Shown one piece after another: positions 47,370 to 57,212 of a stretch of DNA of 64,000 nt. Each line of letters begins with the position of its first letter. The first letter of the stretch is position 1. This stretch comes from Hirsutella rhossiliensis (Eukaryota; Ascomycota; Sordariomycetes; Hypocreales; Ophiocordycipitaceae), in the NCBI RefSeq assembly GCF_020360975.1, contig NW_025408669.1:6572001-6636000 (forward strand), written 5' to 3'. A model generated the notes under the pieces. That model was not told the origin of the DNA. It saw only the letters and a program-made list of their open reading frames with translations, and made no database searches. The translations under genes and the position numbers were made by a program.

Positions 47370-49702
47370 TCACTCATCTGCCTCGTCCTCCACCTCGTCC
47401 TCGTCGTCGTCTTCCAGCTCCATATTGAGATGGACACTTACGTCGCTGTCATCATCTTCCTCGTCGACACTCTGCTGTGCCGGCTGTCGAGACGCGGCAC
47501 CTGCGTCCACGCTCGTCGTGGGCTTCTCGAGTTCCTGCCGCTTGGGCGGATTGGGATCCGCACCCTCGTGTTTGCGTTTGGACTGCAGGTCTGCTGGATT
47601 GCCGTCGTGTCGTGGGATGCTCGTTCCCGTGCTGTCCAGTGCAAACGGGTTGTTCTGGACGGGCATTCCGTCTTCGATCTGTGGTATTTTGGGGAGAGTT
47701 GCAGCTTGCACCGAGCCCTTTCCGGAACCCACTCCGGTGTCGTCGTCGTTGTCATCTTCAATGGCCATTGCATCGCCAGATTCACCCCCAACCTCTTCTT
47801 CCGTCTCAACCATGGACGCGTACATTTTGCTTTCACCAAGAACGCTGCCGATGCGGAGATTGCTCCGGATGATTTCCAGACCTTGATCTTGTGGGTACTG
47901 CCGTGACATGTGCGGCAGGATGCTCGGAAACATGCGTCCCCGCTGGTCTTGATAAGGGTGGAGCACGCTGGACAGCATGCCTTGACGGCTGCGCGTCAAT
48001 ATCGCCGTCTTATCGAGAAGGCCGCGCAGGGTGGGCTTGAGGTGCTGCTGCGGCAGGTTGGAGAACATGACGGGCAGGAGACGGACGGCCGCGGCCTTGT
48101 GATCGGCATCGAGGCTGAACTCTTGCTCTGCAGCCGACGCCGCCGGCTGAAGGAAAAGGTCGACGTTGGCGACGCCGCCGCTCTTCTTCGAATCTTGGGC
48201 CGTCGGGCTCGGCCTGCTACTCGGCTTGAGGAAGCCTGCGTCCTGCTGCAAGTCGCGGCAACAGGCGGCAACGAGAGGTTCAAACATGGCCACCGCTGGC
48301 TTCGACATGGTTGGCCCGGCATGGGACAAGAGGCAGTCCAAGACGAGATAGCAAGTTCTGCGAACCGCGGGAATGTCCATGCCGGATCTGAAGATCCGGA
48401 CGAGGTGGTCTGACAACTCAGGGGCCAGTGGCACCATGCCCTTTTCGAGCCTTCGGAGCATCACCAGCGTCAAGTCCATGGCCGCCACGTGAATGTCGGG
48501 CATCAGACTCCACAGCTCCTCCTTTTCTTCCCTGCCGATGGCGGGGTTGGTTTCCACGGCCTGGTCCCAAGTTTGGGACTTGGGTGATAGCTTCGCGATT
48601 AGGCAAACCCTAGAAATAGCGTTGACGATGGCGCCAACGGGAACGGTGACGGGGCCCTTGGTTGGGCAATGTATGTAGTCGGCTAGATGGTGGAACAGCC
48701 CGACCAGGCGTTGGGCGCCTGCGCTCAGGCCAGTCCACCGCGGCAGCTGATCCGACGAAGCAGAGCCGCCGTTGGGCTCTCCATCAGCATCAACCATTGC
48801 GCGTCCATAACCCTCGGTTGGCTGCCACGATTCATCCACGGCCCGGAAGACCTGGTCGGCCGTGGCATGCAGTTCTCTTAGGACGGAGTCCACCATCTTG
48901 GCCCATTCGTCGCTGCCGCCCGACTTCGCGGCGGTCTGATGAAGCGAGACGGTGAGTCGGCCAGCAGCACGTTGCTGAGACTGAGAGACGAATATGCTAT
49001 CAGAGCTTGTTGGTGCCAGGCAGCCCCTGACAGCGGATCGAGCTTGGGAGCTGCATGGGCGGAAAGTGGTGGGATAGAGGGGGATCAAGGTCGAGAAGGC
49101 ATTGCAGATGGTCTCCATGATGGCTGCGGGGACAGTTGAAGTCTGGCCGGGTGCTGCCGGTTTGATGATTTGAATGCACGCCTTGGCAAAAGCCGGGATA
49201 GTGGGAGTGGCAATCTCCCTCACCAGAGTCTGATAGGGGTGAACCAAGACGTATATCCTGGTGAGGGTTACGACGGCGAGCTCCTTGGAGGCAAGTGAAT
49301 CGCCTTTCTAAATGGTTGAGTGAGCACAAGGCGCCGGAAATGTGTTTTTGTGAAGCCTACCTGAAGAATGGCCAGCAGTTCGCGCACCCAAGGCTCCGCC
49401 CCCCGGAGCGTCTCCCACCCACCGACATCCACGACGGCCTTGACCAAGCCCACAGCAGCGAACCTAGCCTCGAGGTTGCGGCCAGTCAGGAGCGCGGTGA
49501 TGCTCGTCTTGAGCTTGTGGACCAGGAGCGACACCTGAGAGGCATCGTCTTTGGGCTTCTGCTCCTGGGGCGTCGACAGCACATGTCTGCAACGGGCCAC
49601 GTGCCTCGTGAGAGCAGGGAGTGCGTGTGGCAGCTGGGCGGGCGGGATGGATGAGAGTTTCCGGCAGAGAACCCGGAGATCGGGCGGGAGTTGTGAGGCC
49701 AT
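47370..49702 (-). CDS. RIX1: pre-rRNA-processing protein Rix1 (PELP1 family)
   Basis: Two exons, 49702-49361 and 49307-47370, give 759 aa. The 53-bp intron (GTAGGC...TTTAG) joins EPWVRELLAILQ to KGDSLASKELAVVTLTRIY in frame. The N-terminal ~220 residues match the RIX1 domain: LPPDLRVLCRKLSSIPPAQL, LLVHKLKTSITALL, RFAAVGLVKAVVDVGGWE and HPYQTLVREIATPTIPAF. The middle is helical and ARM-like, and the C-terminus ends in a long acidic tail, as in yeast Rix1 and human PELP1. Rix1 works with Ipi1 and Ipi3 (and the AAA-ATPase Rea1) in removing ITS2 and maturing pre-60S particles in the nucleus. It converges with the WW gene (274 bp between stops) and is divergent from YPP1. Confidence 0.93.
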
Positions 49703-50354
49703 GTAGTGAGTGATCTTGTAGATGTGCTGAAAGAGCGACGATGCGCAAGTTGATGATGCCGGGGTGACGAGATGCCGAGCTTGAAATATTCTATGAAGAT
49801 GATGAAGATATCCTGGCTGAGTCAAATTAGACAACAATTGCGTGGTGCTTGTCAATTAGCACTCACGGATCTAAAGGGGGCGGATCTTCTATGTTTCAAT
49901 GCGAAGCAATCGCCGTCCTTTTTTCTTCGTTTTTTTATCGGGTCTATTTTCAGCCTGCAGTATTCGAATAGGTAGGTACAAGGGCTCAAGTACCTAGGTA
50001 GGTACCTTGCATCAAGTACAGAGTACAGTACGGGGTTAGGCAAGCCCGCCCCACCCCGTAGCTTCCTGTGCTGAGCCTCACTTCGAGTCGTGATTGGTTG
50101 ACTTCACCTCTTCCCCCCCCCCAGCTTGCACTGCAGCTTGACCGACGAGACATTCGAGCTTGTTGCTCCTCAACGAGCGCGTCGCCGTGGCACCATACGC
50201 CTCCGAGACACGCATCCGACGCCTCTCAAGCCTGTTGCATGTGACTGCCCGATCCTGCGTACAGAGAAACCCATCGTAGCGTCTTCGGTCCGGCTCGCGA
50301 TGCCTCTGGACCTGGCCCCTTGCTCGTCGACAAAGCCCCTGACCTGGACGCAAA
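49703..50354. promoter_or_regulatory. shared promoter region of RIX1 (-) and YPP1 (+)
   Basis: The two genes are transcribed away from each other from this 652-bp gap. It contains the palindromic GTACCTAGGTAGGTACCTT (49990-50008), nearby GTACAGAGTACAGTAC, and a C-rich stretch near 50110. The location between divergent genes makes a regulatory role possible but unproven. Confidence 0.55.
49990..50008. repeat. palindromic TACCTAGGTA repeat, copy 2
   Basis: Identical over 19 bp to 35553-35571. Lies in the RIX1-YPP1 intergenic region. Confidence 0.8.
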
Positions 50355-53300
50355 ATGATGGTACGTCTCGGCGCCTTTGCTGCATCTTGCACGCCGCCAG
50401 AAGAGCTGACCCAGCCTCTCCTCGAGCTCTAGACCAAAGGCAATCACTACCTTGAGCTGCTGGAAATTGCACGCTGTGAGGGTAACTGGGACGCTGTGCC
50501 CGAACTGGTCCGCAAGGTTCGAAAGCATGCTTCCTCGAGATCATGTACGTCACAATTCCACCGTACGCTGTCCTGTAATCCAATACTCATCCTCTCTTCT
50601 CCAGGCCTCGCCCTTGCCGCCGAGACTGAATGCGCCATCTCAAACGCGACAACCCACGGCCCCCGTCCCTCGGCCGCCGCGACGGCGCGCGATCTCGATG
50701 TCGCCAACCGGCTACCGACGCTTCAGAGTGCAATATCCGAGGAAAACGCGAACTCGGAGGACAGATTCCAGGCCCACGTCTGCGTGGGTTGGCTGCACTG
50801 GGTCGTCGGAGACTACAGCCTTGCCATCAGACAGTTGCCCAAGATGGAGGACCCAAGTACCAATCTAGATCCGGCCAATTTGGTCTCCGAGTGGACCCAT
50901 GTTTGCGCCCTCAAGTCGGCCTACTTGCGGGCAAACTGCCTGATGCGCGACGGGCAAAGAATCGACGCACTCGCGGCTCTCAGGTCCGCCGCTCCGGTCC
51001 TGAATCGCGTCGAGTCTGGCAAACCAATCAAGAAACAGCTGAGATACTGGTCCGAGCTCTTTCTCACGGAATATTGCATGCTTTCGAGCGAGGCTGTCAA
51101 ACAAGGCGACGTGTCTCGGCAGGACGCCTCCGTCCTTGCGCCGTATCGCTCCTGGGCGACGTACTGGGAGGTGATGCAGGCCCCTGTTACGGGGGGTTTT
51201 GGCTTCAAGGGTTCGGTCCCGCGGAGACAGGTTTGGAATGAATATTACATGGTTCTGTCGCATATCTTACAAAACGACATCCCTTACGAAGCCGGATTGG
51301 TCAAGAGAATGCCTGGCGATTCGCCGTCACGAACCCAGCTTCGCACCGAGATCAAGTATGCCGAGGCTGCATATCGATCGCTTCTCCTTGCCGAAACATC
51401 CTTTCCACGGGCCGACGAGGACAGAGAGGAGGTGGAAGAGTTTGTGCAGCAGGTGATGAAAAACTGGTCCATCTTGTGCGGCCGCGGCTGGCGCGAGGAA
51501 GACCTAGGCCAAGGGGGACGGAGCGCCACAAGTCGCGGCGTACTCGAAACCCTTTACAGCGCCGCGACTAGAACCTACCACTCAACTGCAATTCTCAGGT
51601 CCCTCTTCTGCGTCCACCTTTCTCTGGCCGAGTTTGACCTCGCATTCAAGGCCTTTGACTCTTACCTGGATATTGTAAAAAGGGGGAAAGCAAGAGTAGA
51701 CAAGACCGGCGAGGCCGAACCCAGCTTGGACAGCGATAGCACAGTTCTGGAGACTATGGCTCACGCCATCATGGCCCTCTGCCGCTACGGGCGCCGGCAA
51801 GCAGGCGAGAAGGCGCGTCAACTGGGGGCCGAGTTGGAAGACTGGCTGTCTAGACTGCCGCCGATCAAGGGTCCTGAGAACGGAACCCCCTCGATAGCGG
51901 AAGATGTGGCAAAGAGCGACCCGCACCCGCCCGTCGCTCCGAACACTGTTGCACTGGCCTGGCAGGCCATTGGCCACTCGCACGCACACTGGTCGAGACT
52001 TACGAATGAAGCCGGGTCGAGGATAGAGATACAGGCCAAGGCAATCCGATGCCTCAGGAAGTCAATAGCCCCCGAATTTGGCCGCTGCAAGGACATTAGG
52101 ACCTTTTTCACGCTCGCTCTGCTCTTGGCCGAGCGGAGAGAACTCACAGCTGCCATTGAGCTCACAAGATCAGCCTTGATGGCCAACAAAGACCAGGAAC
52201 GAGGCAAAGTCCTCCTCAACGGCCCATACTGGCAGGAAAGGACGCTCATCCCACTATGGCACCTCTTGGCCCTCCTACTGAGCGCCAGGCAAGACTATGC
52301 CATGGCCTTTCGGGCTTGCGAGGGCGCGCTCGAGCAGTTCAAGGATCCGACGGTTTTATTTGGCAAGACAGATGCCAGCTTCCGCAGCGAACACCTCGAA
52401 GTCGCCGGTGCACCGCCCGCGGCCGAGTCCCGCCGCGGCCTGGTCGACAGCTTGGACGACTCGGAAAAGGAGAGCATCTTGGAAATCAAGATGACTCAAC
52501 TTGCCTTGATTGAGCTTACTGAAGGCCCGGAAATGGCCGTCAACGCAAGCTTCGAGTTGCTGACCATGTTCACGCGACTGTTTGGCAACATCACGGCGCA
52601 GGCGATGCCGTCCGGGCCGACGCCCGCACAGCCGCCCAAAACCTCGGGGACCTTCCGTGGCATCAGAGGGAGCATCTTTGGGGCTAAAACGGATAAATCG
52701 GTGGCGTCGTCGAGGGGGCCGGGCACATCAATCATCAGCGAAAAATCGGCTGCGATGGCATCGAGGCCCTCGACTGCGCATAGCGTCGCCACCGCGAAGC
52801 CTTCCATACACGTAACGGCCGAGAATGACAGCCAGACAGTTGCGTCCAGGTCACGGCGAGACAGCTCAGCTCAAAGGCAGAGGAGCGAGTCTCGGAGAAG
52901 GAGTAGCCTGAAGAAGAGAAACCGGAGCAGCAGCCGTGCCAGGCCGGAGACTGCGGGCGCACCCGCTCATCAGGCCACCGTTGTGGATGGCGACGTGTTT
53001 TTCACGCCTGCACAGGAACCCGACCAGGTTGATCTCTTTCCTTTTTCCAACAAGCCGTCTCGGGCACGCTCGACGTCATCCAGGGGGAAGGTGGTCTCCA
53101 TGAACTCGTATCTCTCAGCACCAGCTTCGAAATCTGCCGACTACACAGAGCTTGCGACTGAAATCATTCACGCCCCGTCGCACCTGCTTCCCTTGATACA
53201 GTTCCCCAAGGAGCAGGAGAGGGCGCAGCGTATGGCCATTCTGGTCAGGATCTGGCTCACCGTGGCCGGATTCTACCGTCGGGCGGACATGTTGGAAGAC

Positions 53301-54140
53301 AGCAAGGGGGCCATTGCGGAGGCGCAGAAGCTGGTCCAGGACCTCGAGTCCCAAGACCAATCGGGAGCGAGCGGGCCCAAGTCGACTGGCTGGGCGGAGA
53401 AGAAGAGCGTCGACGACTTGTGGGGTGACGTATGGAGCGAGGTGAGTGGCCAGGACGGTCCCCCTCTTCTTGATATGCGATGGGCTGCTGACAGAATCCG
53501 CCAGCTCGGGCTCTTGGCTCTGGCCCAGAGCCAGCCTCTCGTTGCCCGCTCAGACCTCGAACAGGCCTTGACGTATTGCCCGGACCACCCGGCCGCCACC
53601 GTCTGCCTGTGCAGCATCCTCCTCGACATTTCGAGCGAGAAGCTCCTCCCCGCGCCCGTCGTGCCGCCTTTGGACCACACCGAGCAACCACCACCACAAT
53701 CACAACAACACCTATCCGGCCAGCCCCAGGCCGCGCCATCAGCAGACGGCCCTCCGGGGAGGCTCCCGTCCGGCCCCCTGGGCCTCTGCCCGCGCAATGC
53801 CGAGGCCATGCCTGCCATCGGCGTCGCGGTCGACGGCGGCAGTCAGCTCACGTCGCACCCCATCGGCGACGACTCCCTCCCCGCCGCGTACAAGGCCACG
53901 CGGCTGCCGCTCGTCGACCGCCTCGCCGCCCGCGACCGAGCCTTTGCCCTGCTGACGGGCCTCACGCGCCTCGGCACGGGCTGGGACTACTCGGACGCCT
54001 GGTTCGCGCTGGCCCGCGCCTACGAGGAGAGCGGGCAGCCCGACAAGGCCAAGGAGGTGCTGTGGTGGTGCGTCGAGCTCGAGGAGGCCATGGGTGTGCG
54101 CGAATGGCGCTGCCTCGGCGGTGGCGGCTATCTCATTTAG
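50355..54140 (+). CDS. YPP1: Ypp1 (TTC7-like) TPR scaffold of the plasma-membrane PI4-kinase complex
   Basis: Four exons, 50355-50360, 50433-50544, 50605-53441 and 53505-54140, give 1196 aa. The first coding exon is only ATGATG. The third intron (53442-53504, GTGAGT...GCCAG, branch GCTGAC) is 63 bp without stop codons, so the frame also reads through it; removing it gives the more family-like WSELGLLALAQSQPL. Recognisable segments are YLELLEIARCEGNWDAVPEL at the N-terminus, YWSELFLTEYCML, TPR-like helices throughout, and the C-terminal WFALARAYEESGQPDKAKEV, VLWWCVELEE. A Ser/Arg-rich insert lies near residues 720-880. In yeast Ypp1 bridges Stt4 and Efr3 at the plasma membrane, making PI4P. 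It is divergent from RIX1. Confidence 0.92.
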
Positions 54141-54487
54141 GCGGCCTGCGTGTAAGTTGGTCTTGTGCAGTCTTTGTTGCTTTTGCCCTTGCCCACACTG
54201 TACTTTGGGCACTGTACTTTGGGCACCAGAAGTTATGTCAAATATACTCGGCGTGAGCCTCAATTCAAACAATCGACATATACAGCCTCGACTGTTCAGC
54301 GAACTCGAATGTAACCAAAATCCATCCAAACCAACTCCGGGGTATATCCAAAGCATGCAAGATAAACACAACCAAACAAAAAGAAAAACAAAGGAAATCC
54401 AGAATCCTCCAGTTCGGTCCCCGCGGCCCCCCTCCTGCATCCTGGGCAAAGCCCCCTTGCCCAACAGCCCCGAGTCCCCGAGCCAGG
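54141..54487. other. intergenic region between convergent genes
   Basis: About 350 bp between the 3' ends of YPP1 (+) and the Gln-rich gene (-). It is A-rich near 54370 and no gene is seen. Confidence 0.55.
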
Positions 54488-55222
54488 CTACTCCAGGGAG
54501 AGCAAGGCAGGGTCGATGGTCTCGACCGGCTCAGAGGCCATGGCTCGCCTCCTGTAGGCGAGCATGCCGGGGTGAATGTCCTCCGGCAGGTCCTCGTCTT
54601 TGTCGGCCCATATCCCCACCCACGGGTTCTCGACAAGGTCCCAGTACCGGGGCTCCACCGGGCCCGGGTCCTCCAAGGCATCCGGGGCAGGCGGGTGTCC
54701 TTGTTGTTGTTGTTGTTGTTGCTGTTGTTGATGTTGCTCCTGTTGGCGCTTGGACTCGATGAGCCAGCGCTCAAGGTTGAGCGGGCTGTCGGACCCGGCC
54801 CAGGCCTTAGCCGTGCAACCCCACATGTGGGGGCCGGCCCCTGGGATGTCCTGGGCCAGACGTTGCAGGGCCGAGCAGAGTCTCTGGATGTTGTCCTGAG
54901 ACTCTCTGCGGGCCGGCTGCATGTGAGGCTCGATCTCACCCGAGCTGCTGCACATGGTGAGCAGCAGCATGTCTGTGCCGGCGGGGACCTGCCCCGCCTC
55001 GGCGGCCCGGATCACGTCGGCCATCAGTTTGCTTTCGAAGGGCCATGGAAACCCCTCGAGCTTCTCTTCCGGCAGGCCGAGTGCCTGGCACGACTCCACG
55101 CCCCGCATGCCCAGTTCCTCGCACCACCAACGGATGTTGGCGAGCATGTTGCTCTCGGCCAACTGGCTCAAGGGGCCGACGAGGTAGTCGATGACGCCGC
55201 GGGCTTCGCCTGCAAAAGACAT
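54488..55222 (-). CDS. Gln-rich protein of unknown function
   Basis: A single-exon gene of 244 aa starting MSFAGEARGVIDYLVGPLSQ. The N-terminal ~140 residues look folded and helical (NMLANIRWWCEELGM, ADVIRAAEAGQVPAGTDMLL, MWGCTAKAWAG). A polyglutamine tract of about ten residues, plus neighbouring Gln-rich sequence, follows at residues ~160-175 and is encoded by a CAA/CAG repeat. The C-terminus is acidic (WADKDEDLPEDIHPG). No signal peptide, membrane segment or known motif is seen. Codon usage and the intact frame support a real gene. The 5' flank carries a 13-bp tandem repeat. Confidence 0.65.
   Translation of the reverse strand: MSFAGEARGVIDYLVGPLSQLAESNMLANIRWWCEELGMRGVESCQALGLPEEKLEGFPWPFESKLMADVIRAAEAGQVPAGTDMLLLTMCSSSGEIEPHMQPARRESQDNIQRLCSALQRLAQDIPGAGPHMWGCTAKAWAGSDSPLNLERWLIESKRQQEQHQQQQQQQQQQGHPPAPDALEDPGPVEPRYWDLVENPWVGIWADKDEDLPEDIHPGMLAYRRRAMASEPVETIDPALLSLE
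54701..54742 (-). repeat. CAA/CAG microsatellite encoding polyglutamine
   Basis: Nearly uninterrupted TTG/CTG triplets on the plus strand, that is CAA/CAG on the coding strand of the Gln-rich gene. Confidence 0.9.
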
Positions 55223-55474
55223 TGCTGCGGCGCGAGGTGGTGACTGTAGGCGGGAGTGTCAGCGCTCGTCTTGGACAAGGGGGGTGGACGGAGATGGTTT
55301 GTGTTGAAATGGGAGACGGAGGGATTGGTGGGTATCGTGGAGGGAGAGGCGAGGGTTGGGGAGGGCTGGGGAGGTGACTGTAGAGAGCTGGAGGACTGAC
55401 GGGGGCGTGGAGTTGTATGGTGATGGAGGCGGCAAGAGGGGCATGGGATGATGATATGGACGAAGAATGGATAT

Positions 55475-55526
55475 AGAGAATGTATGTAGAGAATGTATGT
55501 AGAGAATGGATGAAGAGAATGGATGA
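55475..55526 (+). repeat. 13-bp tandem repeat, four copies
   Basis: Two copies of AGAGAATGTATGT are followed by two copies of AGAGAATGGATGA, then a partial unit. Confidence 0.9.
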
Positions 55527-56689
55527 AGAGAGAGTCAACTTACTGGAAGACTAGTGTTTAAGGGGCTGAGCACAAGACAGTCGCAATGGACCGTCGGACG
55601 ACAAGCAAGAAGAGAGGCGTGGCAGGTGATGTCGAAGCCGGCAGGTAAGTAAGGTGCGAGCGAGAGGCGAGTGGCAGGCAGGCTGTAGAGTCGTAGATGG
55701 AGAGTGGTCGGTTGAGAGAAGACCAAGGCCGGATGATCAGTGACAGAGTGTGTGGTGCCTGAGCTGAAGAAGATTTGACCAAAGCTGGAAGCTGAGAAGC
55801 GAAGACTGGCTGTATGATCTCGTGCTTGCAGATGGGAAATTCTGGACGGAAAAGAGAGGGCATTGGCAGGAGGCACCACGGACTATATAGGATTCCCCAA
55901 AGCCGTTGAAGCGATGCAATCACTCACAGCAAAGGCACCAAGCGCACAAGTTTTCAAGTAAGTTTCCCACCGTCGTAACCCCGTGGGCCCCTCTCTACAG
56001 GAAACGAGGAAAAGAAACTCGCGAGCCCATTGTCAAAGGCGCCCCGTGATGGTCCCTCCCCTCCCACCACCACAAACGCGTCCCCCCAGGAAGGCACTTT
56101 ACGTCTTCAAAAAGGATAACGAGACGCGTCGGAGCCTCTGGGCCAGGTACCCCGGAGGTAGCCTCTGGCCGTGCGGCGCGCGAGGGAGCTACGCGCGAGG
56201 GTACGCGCCAAAGCTTGCCGCGCCCCAAGGTTGGAGACTACGAGGAACGAACTCTCTCCGTGTGACTCCTTTCTTCCCCTCGCTTTCTTCTGGGCCCGGG
56301 CTGGCGGGCGGGACGGGACGGCTGCCTGGGTTGACGCTTTTCCTAGCCCGAGGCCTATGTGCAGATGCAGCTCGAGGACCGAACCATCAGCCAGAGTCTA
56401 GGGCTGCCTGCAATGGAGGCAACGCATACGGCCGTTCCTTGACTGTCTCGGGGCAGGGGCTCTCGGGGCTCGGGGGCTATTCCTCGCGGCGCCAAATTCA
56501 AAGGAATCGGGGCAGGGACGGGAAAAGGGAGGTCGAGACTCGGGTACATGCAGCTGGGGAAGGAGCACAAGGTTGAGCTCCCGAGCCGCATTCCTGTTTC
56601 CCGAAAAAGCTTCTCGTTTCCAAGGTACAGTACTATTGGGCAAGTACAAGTACACGGGACAGGGGGCCTCGATCCCGACGGACCCTGCA

Positions 56690-56749
56690 GCAGGCAGTGA
56701 AGCAGGCGGTGAAGCAGGCAGTGAAGCAGGCAGTGAAGCAGGCAGTGAC
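56690..56749 (+). repeat. 12-bp tandem repeat, five copies
   Basis: GCAGGCAGTGAA repeated five times with one internal change (copy 2) and one terminal change (copy 5). Although the unit is a multiple of three, no convincing gene spans it. Confidence 0.92.
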
Positions 56750-57212
56750 TCGCGAGACTCTGGCAGACAAACCGCCCAACTTAGGTACAGTACCCGTCTA
56801 ATTAGCTAGCTCAAAGCTTCCATCCCCACGTCTTTCCTTTATCGGAAGTCGTCGGCCCTCTGGTTGGCTTCTCCCCGCATAAGCCCGGCGCCATCGTGGC
56901 TTACACTGGCTTTGCGCCTCCAGCTTCCCCCTACCGGCAATCATCACAGCCAAAGACAGCACCACGTCGTGTTTCTCCTCTCCCAATCAGTAATCTGCCA
57001 CGCATGGCGAGCTGGTATATTGTCCTCTTTTTATTCTTATTCTTCCACTTCAACCCCCCTCCCCCCTTCTCCCCAACCCGCGCACCAAATCGCTCGGCTT
57101 GCTCCCCAAGCTTGCCTCTATCCATCACACACGCTCCTCCTCCCACCTGCCAAGCACTCCAGCTCCATCCCTCCCACGCCAGATACATCGAACCCCTCCA
57201 TCGCATCCAGCC

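Larger units (their letters stand above)
55223..57212. other. 2-kb intergenic region with two minisatellites
   Basis: This holds the promoter side of the Gln-rich gene and the 3' flank of LOS1, both on the minus strand. It contains tandem repeats at 55475-55526 and 56690-56749. No reading frame has a recognisable domain. Confidence 0.5.

Noticed and set aside
53442..53494. Shorter 53-bp intron in YPP1 ending at CTGACAG
   Set aside because: It would change the frame and lose the conserved C-terminus; the acceptor at 53504 keeps it.
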